Assembly: GCA_021166775.1 (NCBI GenBank)
Contig: JAJPEQ010000011.1
Location: 198,515-247,938 of the forward strand
Direction: 5' to 3'
Source: Comamonas sp.
GTDB taxonomy: Bacteria > Pseudomonadota > Gammaproteobacteria > Burkholderiales > Burkholderiaceae_C
DNA length: 49,424 nt
The notes below the pieces were generated by a model. It was not told the origin of the DNA and did not search any database. It was given only the letters and a program-made list of their open reading frames with translations. The translations under genes and the position numbers were made by a program. Numbering within the stretch: the first letter of the stretch is position 1; each line of letters opens with the position of its first letter. This document shows positions 1-6,642 of this stretch, piece by piece.

Positions 1-146
1 CGTACCGCGCCAAGCCCGTCGTGTGGTTCGGCGCGCGCGGCTACAACGTGCTGATCACCTACGGTTACATCACCGGCTTCGAGCAGGTGCTGGCCAGTCA
101 CGGCATCAGCGATTGTCAACTCACCATCGAAGGGCTTGAGCAATGA
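1..146 (+). CDS. Phage tail-region protein, C-terminal end only
   Basis: The reading frame is open from the window edge (codons from position 3) and stops with TGA at 144-146, giving about 47 C-terminal residues that include VVWFGARGYNVLITYGYITG. The stop overlaps the ATG of the next gene by ATGA, which indicates translational coupling in a late phage operon. The fragment is too short to name a family. Its position just before a tail-fibre-like gene suggests a baseplate or tail component. Confidence 0.6.
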   Translation, partial: YRAKPVVWFGARGYNVLITYGYITGFEQVLASHGISDCQLTIEGLEQ

Positions 147-901
147 GCTTTACCCCACCGCCCGCCGCGCCCGCAGAAGGCGCCCCCATCCCCAACCGGC
201 GCACCGACGCGCAAGAGGCGTTCGACCTCAAGACCGACGCCTATCTGAACTGGCTGGAGAGCTTTCGCGCCTGGTGCGCGGGGCTGGTGGCCTGGTGCGC
301 CACCTTCCTCACGGAGCTGGGCGAGGCGATGACCGACATTGAAGCCGACAAGAACGCCGCACAGGTCGCAGCAGCAGCAGCCGAAGCCAGCGCGCAGGGC
401 GCTGCCGCGTCCGCAGGCGCTGCCAAGTGGGTGGCCGGCAATTACACGCAGGGTGATGCAGTTTGGTCACCCGTTTCTCTGCTTATTTATCGGCGCACTA
501 CGCCCGGCACCACGGCAAGCGCCACGGACCCGGCATTTGATTCCGATGGCTGGGTAACGCCTGGCGCCGCCGTGCTCGACGCATTGCTTGACGTGCCCAC
601 CAATACCGTCACCAGCGCCGCCTACACCCTGCAACTGACAGATCGCGGCAAATGCGTGGACGTGGGCCATGCCATCACGGTGCCCAAGCTCGGCACCGTG
701 GCCTTTGGCAAGGGCTCAATCGTCAACCTGCAAAACGTCACTGCGACGGGGATCACCATCACCGCAGAATCCGGTGCCACCGTGCGCCTGGCGGGCGACG
801 CCAGCAAGACCGGCCCCTACACGCTCAAGGCTTACGGCTGGGCCGTGCTGCGCAAGATCGACGCCGCAAACACGTGGGTCATCAGTGGGGCTGGGCTGTG
901 A
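143..901 (+). CDS. Phage tail fibre-like protein
   Basis: This 252-residue protein has an N-terminal part with short amphipathic helices, then an alanine-rich stretch (roughly residues 70-95, repeated A/S/G/E) of the kind that forms coiled coils in trimeric tail fibres. A beta-rich C-terminal half follows, with motifs such as GNYTQGDAVW and a final AYGWAVLRKIDAANTWVISG. That last pattern resembles the carbohydrate-binding or tail-fibre repeats of many prophages. The start ATG overlaps the upstream stop and the stop overlaps a GTG start, so the gene lies inside a coupled tail operon. The role in host recognition is inferred from architecture and position. The exact family is not recognised. 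Confidence 0.7.
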   Translation: MSFTPPPAAPAEGAPIPNRRTDAQEAFDLKTDAYLNWLESFRAWCAGLVAWCATFLTELGEAMTDIEADKNAAQVAAAAAEASAQGAAASAGAAKWVAGNYTQGDAVWSPVSLLIYRRTTPGTTASATDPAFDSDGWVTPGAAVLDALLDVPTNTVTSAAYTLQLTDRGKCVDVGHAITVPKLGTVAFGKGSIVNLQNVTATGITITAESGATVRLAGDASKTGPYTLKAYGWAVLRKIDAANTWVISGAGL

Positions 902-1599
902 GCGGCGTGCTCGCATCGTGCGTCGCGGCATCCTCTGGCGGGGTGCCGTACACGCTCAACATCGCATCGGGCGTGACAAGCCCCGACCTGCGCGCGCTCG
1001 CCGTGGCGGGTGGATGGGACGGCGCTGGCAAGTTGACCGTCAACATCACCGCCTCCTACGTCGCGGCGCTCTCAGTCCCATCGGCCGCATCTGCGCCTTT
1101 CCCCGGCGGACTACTGATCAAGATCGGCTCTGGCAGCACGATCGGCGCGACCAGCAGCCTGACCGCGCTCACGGTTGCACAGGCCATCAGCATCGATAAC
1201 GGCGGCGTCATTGCTGGCCGTGGCGGTAACGGCGGCGATGGCGGCTGGGCGCAGCTTGGCCCTGCCGATGGCGGCAATCGCGCTTGGGGCGGCGCCGGTG
1301 GGACGGGGCAATACCTGTCGAGCAGCACGCCGCCCAGCCTGGTAGGCCCGACCTCGGGCAGTCCGGGGCAGACGGTATATGGCCCCGGCTCGCCTCCGTA
1401 CTCTGCCACTGGAGGGTACGGTGGCACCGGGGGTGGCCTTGGCTACTCAGGCGACGGCGGCTCTTTCGGCAGTACCAACAGCCCCGGAGGGTCGGTGCAG
1501 ATGACGTTAAACCCGGGCTATGGCCCTGGCCCTGCCATCTCCGGCAACAGCTACATCACGTGGGTCACCGCCGGTACGGTGCGAGGGAGCGTGTCTTGA
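898..1599 (+). CDS. Glycine-rich phage tail fibre tip/adhesin-like protein
   Basis: The GTG at 898 overlaps the preceding TGA (GTGA), giving a 233-residue protein. An upstream in-frame ATG exists but would run deep into the previous gene, so GTG is preferred. The middle (about residues 100-190) is dominated by Gly-Gly, Gly-Asn and Gly-Asp runs such as GRGGNGGDGG and GGYGGTGGGLGYSG. This resembles the glycine-rich regions of phage receptor-binding tips, which stack as polyglycine helices and vary between relatives. The N-terminal half is beta-rich. Receptor binding is inferred. The 3' end overlaps the TTG start of the next gene. Confidence 0.6.
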   Translation: MSGVLASCVAASSGGVPYTLNIASGVTSPDLRALAVAGGWDGAGKLTVNITASYVAALSVPSAASAPFPGGLLIKIGSGSTIGATSSLTALTVAQAISIDNGGVIAGRGGNGGDGGWAQLGPADGGNRAWGGAGGTGQYLSSSTPPSLVGPTSGSPGQTVYGPGSPPYSATGGYGGTGGGLGYSGDGGSFGSTNSPGGSVQMTLNPGYGPGPAISGNSYITWVTAGTVRGSVS

Positions 1600-2309
1600 A
1601 CGTCAAGAAGCTGCTCCAACTCGCCGGTGTCCCGCCCACGCTCTGGCCCGACGCCCAGGCCGCCATCGACGCGGCGCGCGCGGCGACCGGTGGCACCCTT
1701 GACGTGATGCTCTGGCGCAAACACCGCGCGCGGTGGTTTCGGTCGAGTCGCATCGCAAAGGCACTGCCGTGGGAAGCCAATCACTTGATCGACGTGCGCC
1801 CGGATTGGGCGGACGACGACATCGCGCCCATGCTCAATATCACTTGCAATGGTGACAACGTTGAGTGGATCGAGACGCCCCAAGGTGGCAGGCCAAACCC
1901 CAATGCCTGGCGCAACCCCGATCCTGCGAGCGACGAATACCAGCGCGCCGTCGCCGCGTGCTACTGGTGCCCAGGTCATCACCCGCGCAGCCCCGAGGCA
2001 CGCCGCGCCTGGTACATGCGCAACGCGGGCGAGCACCTTGCCTGGCGCTTGGGCACAGCGGTCGATCCCGCCAACCCGGTGCAGGAATGGACAGGCCCGA
2101 ACGTGCGCGTGCTGCGCTGCGGGGATGTGTGGCAGGTCAGCGGTTTGCAGACTATCGCTGGGCCACTGAAGTGGCACATCGACATTGGCTACGAAATCAA
2201 CAACGTCTTCGGCATCGTCGGCGGCAAGCGCGTGCAATGCTGGTATCCGCTCGAAGGCTACGAGCTGCGCGCATGTGCGGTATGGGCCGTGTATCCAACG
2301 CTGGCGTAG
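1596..2309 (+). CDS. Uncharacterised prophage late protein
   Basis: The start is taken as TTG 1596, which overlaps the upstream TGA (TTGA), giving 237 residues beginning MNVKKLLQLAGVP. The protein is rich in Trp and Cys (WYMRNAGEHLAWRLG, YWCPGHHPRS) and ends in a beta-rich segment. No transmembrane segment, signal peptide or nucleotide-binding motif is visible. It sits after the tail fibre genes and before the Com-like gene, where Mu-type phages often carry fibre assembly or accessory proteins. The function is unknown. The coupled start and consistent high-GC codon use support a real gene. Confidence 0.6.
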   Translation: MNVKKLLQLAGVPPTLWPDAQAAIDAARAATGGTLDVMLWRKHRARWFRSSRIAKALPWEANHLIDVRPDWADDDIAPMLNITCNGDNVEWIETPQGGRPNPNAWRNPDPASDEYQRAVAACYWCPGHHPRSPEARRAWYMRNAGEHLAWRLGTAVDPANPVQEWTGPNVRVLRCGDVWQVSGLQTIAGPLKWHIDIGYEINNVFGIVGGKRVQCWYPLEGYELRACAVWAVYPTLA

Positions 2310-2465
2310 GAGCGGGCCGCGATGTAGCCACACGAAAAAGGACAGGGCGAATGTCTGTGGTGCGCTAACACCCCGGGCAAACGTCTTTGCCGTGATTGCC
2401 CACGGCATCAACCGAAGACCCTGCCACCCGTACGGGCGGGGCGATCATAAGGGTGATGCCACACC

Positions 2466-2750
2466 ATGCAAGACGTGAAGTGCGGTCGCTGCAGCAAGCT
2501 GCTGGCCAGGGCCGAGGGAACCGTAGAAATCAAGTGCCCGCGCTGCGGGTGCCTCAATCACTGGAGGGCCATCGAGCCCCAAACACCAGAACGCCCCGAG
2601 CGTCATCCGAAAAAGGAAAACGATGACGCAAAAAAGCCCACTGGCATGGCTGGGCGGCAAGAGCCGTCTGGCGGATCGAATCATCGAGGCGATCCCGCCT
2701 CACCAGACCTACTGCGAAGTCTTCGCAGGCGCGGCCTGGGTGTTCTTTAA
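2466..2750 (+). CDS. Com-like zinc-finger translational activator
   Basis: This 94-residue ORF has a clear N-terminal zinc-finger signature: C6-x2-C9 with SKLLARA after it, and C24-x2-C27 in the context VEIKCPRCG. This matches phage Mu Com, a zinc-binding protein that unfolds the mom mRNA so that the modification gene can be translated. The well-conserved part is only about the first 45 residues; the rest is basic, low-similarity sequence. The ORF overlaps the start of the downstream methylase by 128 bases in another frame, as com overlaps mom in Mu. Inference: it controls translation of the methylase. An alternative reading is a generic zinc-ribbon protein. Confidence 0.8.
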   Translation: MQDVKCGRCSKLLARAEGTVEIKCPRCGCLNHWRAIEPQTPERPERHPKKENDDAKKPTGMAGRQEPSGGSNHRGDPASPDLLRSLRRRGLGVL

Positions 2751-3441
2751 AAAGCCCGAAAGCAAGGTCGAGATCATCAACGACATCAACGCCGATCTGA
2801 CCAACCTGTACCGCTGCGCGAAGTACCACTTGACGGAGCTGGTGATGCAGTTCCGCTGGATGCTGGTAGCGCGAGACGAGTTTGATCGCTTCCTCAAGAC
2901 GCCAGCGGACACGCTCACCGACATTCAGCGCGCGGCGCGATTCTTCTACCTGGCCAAGACCAGCTTCGGCGCGCGCATCGTCAAGCCGACGTTCGGCATC
3001 GCGGCCACCGCCGGGCCACGGTTGAATCTGCTGCGGATCGAGGAAGAGCTGAGCGAAGCGCACTTGCGCCTGGCGCGCGTCTTCATCGAGTGCCGACCCT
3101 ACGATCAGGTGATCCAGCGCTTCGACCGGGCGGGCACATTCTTCTACGTCGATCCGCCGTACTGGAATTGCGAGAGCGACTATGGCGAGGGCATTTTCGG
3201 CCGTGAGGATTTCGGGCGCCTGGCGAGTCTTCTGGCGGCCGTGAAGGGCAAATTTCTGCTGAGCTTGAACGACACGTCCGGCGTGCGCGAAACCTTCGCC
3301 AACTTCCGTATCCAGCCCGTGAAAACGCGCTACACGATCAGCGGGAGCAAGAAGCAGGAGGCGTTCGAGCTGTTGATCAGCAACTACAAGTTATCCACAG
3401 ACGTGGGCTGGTCTTTAAAACCGCGCCAAAGGCCGCGTTAA
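2623..3441 (+). CDS. D12-class N6-adenine DNA methyltransferase (Dam-like)
   Basis: This 272-residue protein is a class alpha (Dam/D12) adenine methyltransferase. The SAM-binding motif is FAGAAWV at about 34-40, preceded by WLGGKSRLADRI. The catalytic motif is DPPY at 177-180. Length fits the family. The start ATG at 2623 follows an AAAAGGA-type ribosome site, but the start lies inside the Com-like ORF, so translation may depend on Com. The stop codon (3439-3441) lies inside the first of the three right-end repeats. Inference: it modifies phage DNA against host restriction, taking the place of Mu Mom. The target sequence cannot be read from the gene. Confidence 0.92.
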   Translation: MTQKSPLAWLGGKSRLADRIIEAIPPHQTYCEVFAGAAWVFFKKPESKVEIINDINADLTNLYRCAKYHLTELVMQFRWMLVARDEFDRFLKTPADTLTDIQRAARFFYLAKTSFGARIVKPTFGIAATAGPRLNLLRIEEELSEAHLRLARVFIECRPYDQVIQRFDRAGTFFYVDPPYWNCESDYGEGIFGREDFGRLASLLAAVKGKFLLSLNDTSGVRETFANFRIQPVKTRYTISGSKKQEAFELLISNYKLSTDVGWSLKPRQRPR

Positions 3442-3492
3442 TTAGCGCCAAAGCGAGCGTCAATTAGCGCCAAAGGCTGCGGCGCGCAATTA
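3423..3492 (+). repeat. Three tandem right-end repeats, probable transposase-binding sites
   Basis: Three repeat units begin GCGCCAAAG and end AATTA: 3423-3444 (22 bp), 3445-3466 (22 bp) and 3467-3492 (26 bp). They abut with no spacer and stand at the junction between phage and host sequence. Mu carries three MuA-binding sites (R1-R3) at its right end, so the number, size and place agree. The terminal unit is longer. The identification as transposase sites is inferred. Confidence 0.75.
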
Positions 3493-3501
3493 GGGGACTC
3501 A

Positions 3502-3644
3502 CCCGCAAGTGCCACGGCAAGCTGCTGTGCCTGCCATCGCCCCGTACCGTTGAGGGCGATATCCCGGTGACCCTGGATGCGGCCGTCCACGTTCCAGGAG
3601 GTTTCACCGTGGCGGACGGCGATGATGCGTGTGGGTTCTTGCAT
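3502..3644 (-). pseudogene. Histidine phosphatase (phosphoglycerate-mutase-like) gene cut by the prophage
   Basis: Reading from ATG at 3644 downwards, the product begins MQEPTRIIAVRHGETSWNVD and continues GRIQGHRDIALNGTGRWQAQ up to LAVALAGE. The RHGE motif contains the phosphohistidine of the histidine-phosphatase superfamily, and the TxWNxxxRxQG pattern is typical of GpmB/CobC-like members. After about 47 residues the similarity stops where phage sequence begins (near 3501), and the frame runs into the right-end repeats. The remaining 150 or so residues should lie beyond the prophage left end, outside the window. The gene is therefore disrupted. Confidence 0.8.
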
Positions 3645-3931
3645 GTGCAGCGGAGGGCTTGGGCGATTTGCGGGGTGGGATGCAGGCCGCATGAAAGCGT
3701 CCCGTCATCCGGTTGTCCAGGATGCAATCGAAGTGAAACGGATGAACCGCGCCGGGATTCATGTCGTACCGCGTCGCGACCGGGATGCACTCGATCGTCC
3801 GCAAGATTTCCCCTTGAGCAGGTTGTAATCGAGAATCAAACTCATTAACATATTGTCTTTTGAGCATTCGCCTGAGTTGAGCGGTCGCGCATTTGCGGGG
3901 TTGTTTCGCGTTGCGGCGAAGGATGATGTTG
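3645..3931. other. Intergenic region between the cut phosphatase gene and the ABC operon
   Basis: No convincing gene is seen. A minus-strand frame (3604-3867) is open and contains GEILRTIECIPVATRYDMNP, but it overlaps the phosphatase gene out of frame and has no recognised family. The AT-richer part at about 3825-3870 is the likely promoter region for the ABC operon. Confidence 0.4.
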
Positions 3932-4969
3932 ATGAATGTAGATCAATTGGCGGGTGTTGCGTCGCGGCGTCAATGGCTGGCCGGCGCGGCAGCCGTGGCC
4001 GGGCTGGGTGCGATGGGGTTCACTCGGGCGCACGCCAGCGATGCGGTTCGCCGACCCAAACTGACGCTGGCCGGACCGTTTGCCCTGGTGTCCTACCCGC
4101 TCATGCGCATCGTCGACAGTGGCGCACTGTCGGATGTGGCGGACCAAGTTGAATTCACCACGTGGAAGAGCCCGGACCAGTTGCGCGCCATGGCCATCGG
4201 CCAGTCTGCCGATTTCATTGCCGTTCCGAGCAACGTGGGGGCGAATCTCTACAACCGTGGCGTGCCTTTGAAGCTGCTCGATATCAGCACCTGGGGCCTG
4301 CTATGGATGGTTTCGCGCGACAAGGGCCTGCGCACCCTGGCCGACTTTCGCGGCAGGGAAGTGGTCATGCCCTTTCGGGGTGACATGCCCGACATCCTGT
4401 TTCAGCTTCTGGCCGAAAAACAGGGCATCAAGGTCGGGACGGACATCAAACTGCGCTATGTGGCGTCTCCCATCGATGCCATGCAGTTGCTGATCACGCG
4501 CCGTGCCGATCATGCCCTGCTGGCCGAGCCTGCCGTGTCCATGGGCTTGCGCAAAAGCCAATCATTTCCAGTCAAGGTCATCGCCCCCGATCTCTATCGC
4601 AGCGTCGATCTGCAGCAAGAGTGGGGCCGCGTTTTCAAGCGTGCGCCGCGCATCCCGCAGGCGGGGGTGGCCGCGCTCAAGAGTGTGCACACGGACGCGA
4701 AGCTGCTGGCTCGTTTCGAGCAGGAGCACGCCCAAGCGCTGCTGTGGTGCCAGGCGCACCCTGAAGAATGCGGCCAGATGGCCACCCGCCATGTGAGCAT
4801 GCTCACACCAGAGGGTGTGGCCGATGCATTGGCGGCCACTCGCTCCACGATGACACTCGTTTCCGCGGCCCAGGCCAGGGCGGATCTTGAATTCTTCTAC
4901 CAGCAGCTTCTGGACCGGCAGCCGGGCCTGGTCGGCGGCAAATTGCCTGCGGGCGACTATTACGGCTGA
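3932..4969 (+). CDS. ABC transporter substrate-binding protein (TauA/NrtA/SsuA-like)
   Basis: This 345-residue periplasmic binding protein carries a twin-arginine-type leader, SRRQWLAGAAAVAGLG followed by a hydrophobic stretch and an AHA cleavage site. This suggests Tat export, unusual but known for this family. The mature part has the NMT1/TauA pattern: LRAMAIGQSADFIAVPSNVG and a later PIDAMQLLITRRADHALLAEPAV. Several ATGs occur (3893, 3923, 3926, 3932). ATG 3932 is chosen because AAGGA at 3919-3923 is correctly spaced. It leads a four-gene operon with a permease, an ATPase and NnrS. The substrate is not readable from sequence; the NnrS link suggests a nitrogen oxyanion or related anion. Confidence 0.82.
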   Translation: MNVDQLAGVASRRQWLAGAAAVAGLGAMGFTRAHASDAVRRPKLTLAGPFALVSYPLMRIVDSGALSDVADQVEFTTWKSPDQLRAMAIGQSADFIAVPSNVGANLYNRGVPLKLLDISTWGLLWMVSRDKGLRTLADFRGREVVMPFRGDMPDILFQLLAEKQGIKVGTDIKLRYVASPIDAMQLLITRRADHALLAEPAVSMGLRKSQSFPVKVIAPDLYRSVDLQQEWGRVFKRAPRIPQAGVAALKSVHTDAKLLARFEQEHAQALLWCQAHPEECGQMATRHVSMLTPEGVADALAATRSTMTLVSAAQARADLEFFYQQLLDRQPGLVGGKLPAGDYYG

Positions 4970-4981
4970 CCGATCATCTCC

Positions 4982-5800
4982 ATGACTTTGCTGCGACGTT
5001 GGCTGGCAGGCATTCCAGGCTATCTTTGGAGCGGCTGGGGCGCTGTCGCCAGCCTGTTTTTGATGGTGGCGCTCTGGGAGGAACTGGCCGCTGTCTATGG
5101 TCCGCTGGTGCTGCCCGCGCCGCTGGATGCGGCGCATACGCTGCTCGGTTGGGCCCAGCGCGGCGGCGAGCTCTGGCCGACGCTGGAAATAACCGGGCGT
5201 CGAGCGTTTCTGGGACTCGGTCTGGCCGTAGGCGCGGGCAGCCTCCTGGGGGTGGTCGCCGGGGTTTCGATGACGGCCTCGATGATGGCGCGACCCTGGG
5301 TCACGGTGCTGCTGGGGACGCCCCCCATCGCCTGGCTGGTGCTGGCCATGCTCTGGTTTGGCACGGGTGACGGCACGCCCGTTTTCACCGTTTTCATCGC
5401 ATGCTTCCCGATGGTCTTCGTGGGGGGCATGCAGGGCGCGCGCACGCTTGAGCGCCATTGGCGCGATCTGGCCACGGTCTTTGAGTTGCCTTGGTACATG
5501 CGCGTGCTCGATGTCTATCTGCCGCATGTGGTTTCCTACCTCTTTCCGGCGTGGATCGTGGCTCTGGGCAGCAGCTGGAAGGTGGTGGTCATGGCGGAGC
5601 TTTTGGCGTCGGATACGGGCGTGGGAGCGCAGCTGGCCACCACTCGCGCCCAGCTGGACATGGCAGGTACGCTCGCCTGGATCGCGGCGATCGTGCTGGT
5701 TCTGCTGGCCCTCGAATATCTGCTGCTCGAGCCCGTCAAGCGCGAGATCGAACGTTGGCGCGAAGGTGGTGGAGCGGTCGTGCAAGGAGGCGGGCGATGA
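4982..5800 (+). CDS. ABC transporter inner-membrane permease (SsuC/TauC-like)
   Basis: This 272-residue permease of the binding-protein-dependent type has about six hydrophobic segments. The coupling-helix region reads GARTLERHWRDLATVFELPWYMRVLDVYLP, where the family EAA loop is expected, followed by PAWIVALGSSWKVVVMAELLAS. This is typical of SsuC/TauC/NrtB proteins, which form the channel of nitrate, taurine or sulfonate importers. It starts 12 bases after the binding-protein stop, and its own stop overlaps the ATPase start by ATGA, so the three are one operon. Confidence 0.9.
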   Translation: MTLLRRWLAGIPGYLWSGWGAVASLFLMVALWEELAAVYGPLVLPAPLDAAHTLLGWAQRGGELWPTLEITGRRAFLGLGLAVGAGSLLGVVAGVSMTASMMARPWVTVLLGTPPIAWLVLAMLWFGTGDGTPVFTVFIACFPMVFVGGMQGARTLERHWRDLATVFELPWYMRVLDVYLPHVVSYLFPAWIVALGSSWKVVVMAELLASDTGVGAQLATTRAQLDMAGTLAWIAAIVLVLLALEYLLLEPVKREIERWREGGGAVVQGGGR

Positions 5801-6642
5801 GCGTGCAACCCCTGCTTCAGGTCAGTCGGCTCTCGCACGCGTTTGGCCCGCGCGAAGTCTTGCAGGATGTCTCTCTGCAATTGCATGCGGGGAGCACGCT
5901 GGCCCTGGTGGGCCCGTCGGGGAGCGGCAAGAGCACGCTGCTGCATCTGTGCGGTGGGCTGCTCGCGGTGCGCGAAGGGACGGTGCAAAACGGGTTTGCT
6001 CGCACCGCCATGTTGTTTCAGCAGCCCAGTCTCCTGCCGTGGAAGACGGTGATCGACAACATTGCGCTGGGGCTGAAGGCCCGTGGTGTGGCAAAGGCCG
6101 AACGACTGGCGCGCGCCCGGTCCATGGCGCTGGCTGTCGGGCTGGACGAGCTGGCGCTCGCGCAATTTCCTTCCCAGCTCTCGGGGGGCATGCAAAGTCG
6201 CGCTGCGCTGGCACGCGCGCTGGTGCTGGAGCCGGATTTGCTTCTGCTCGACGAGCCGTTTTCGGCGCTGGATATCGGGTTGAGAGAGCAAATGCACCGG
6301 CTCTTGCTGGCCGAGCAGGAGCGTCGCCAGCTTGCCGTGTTGATGATCACCCACGACCTGATGGAAGCCGTGGCGCTGGCCGACAGCGTGCTGGTGCTGG
6401 CGGGCTCACCCGCGCAGTTGCGCTGGCGGCTGGATCTTCCTGTGCCCGCTCGGGAGCGGGGCGACGACTGGGTGCATCGCCAGACGGCGCTTTTGCTGGC
6501 GCAAGCCCCCGTGCGCGAGGCGTTCGAGCTGCCGCGAACGCGAGGCGCTTCTGCGGCCGCACCAGACGCCACCTTGCAGGCTGGGACCCTGGTGCGCCAG
6601 CGCGGGGATGCGCCGAGCGAGCGCTGCGAGGTGTTGTTGTGA
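5797..6642 (+). CDS. ABC transporter ATPase (SsuB/TauB/NrtD-like)
   Basis: This 281-residue ATP-binding subunit starts at ATG 5797, overlapping the permease stop. It has the Walker A motif GPSGSGKST, a Q-loop in MLFQQPSLLPWKTV, the signature LSGGMQSRAALARAL, the Walker B/D-loop LLLLDEPFSALD and the H-loop ITHDL. The sequence resembles ATPases of nitrate/sulfonate/taurine importers, with a family-typical PWKT after the Q-loop. It powers uptake through the neighbouring permease. Its stop overlaps the GTG start of nnrS (GTGA). Confidence 0.93.
   Translation: MSVQPLLQVSRLSHAFGPREVLQDVSLQLHAGSTLALVGPSGSGKSTLLHLCGGLLAVREGTVQNGFARTAMLFQQPSLLPWKTVIDNIALGLKARGVAKAERLARARSMALAVGLDELALAQFPSQLSGGMQSRAALARALVLEPDLLLLDEPFSALDIGLREQMHRLLLAEQERRQLAVLMITHDLMEAVALADSVLVLAGSPAQLRWRLDLPVPARERGDDWVHRQTALLLAQAPVREAFELPRTRGASAAAPDATLQAGTLVRQRGDAPSERCEVLL

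Larger units (their letters stand above)
1..3501 (+). mobile_element. Right end of a Mu-like transposable prophage (left part outside window)
   Basis: Seen: tail-type genes joined by stop/start overlaps, then a Com-like zinc-finger gene, an adenine methylase, and three tandem repeats (3423-3492). Directly after these, a bacterial histidine-phosphatase reading frame begins part-way through. Known: in phage Mu the right end carries tail fibre genes, then com and the DNA-modification gene mom, then transposase-binding attR sites. Inference: this is a Mu-type (transposing) prophage that inserted into the phosphatase gene. The CA at 3500-3501 is a plausible terminal dinucleotide, but the exact last base cannot be fixed without the left end. 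Transposase, repressor and head genes are expected to the left of the window. Confidence 0.8.

Noticed and set aside
3604-3867. Minus-strand frame upstream of the cut phosphatase
   Set aside because: Overlaps the phosphatase start region out of frame, and nothing in it is recognisable; recorded only as intergenic content.
3825-3870. Possible FNR/NNR-type box before the ABC-nnrS operon
   Set aside because: TTG and ATCAA elements are present but the spacing is wrong for TTGAT-N4-ATCAA, so it is not listed as a site.
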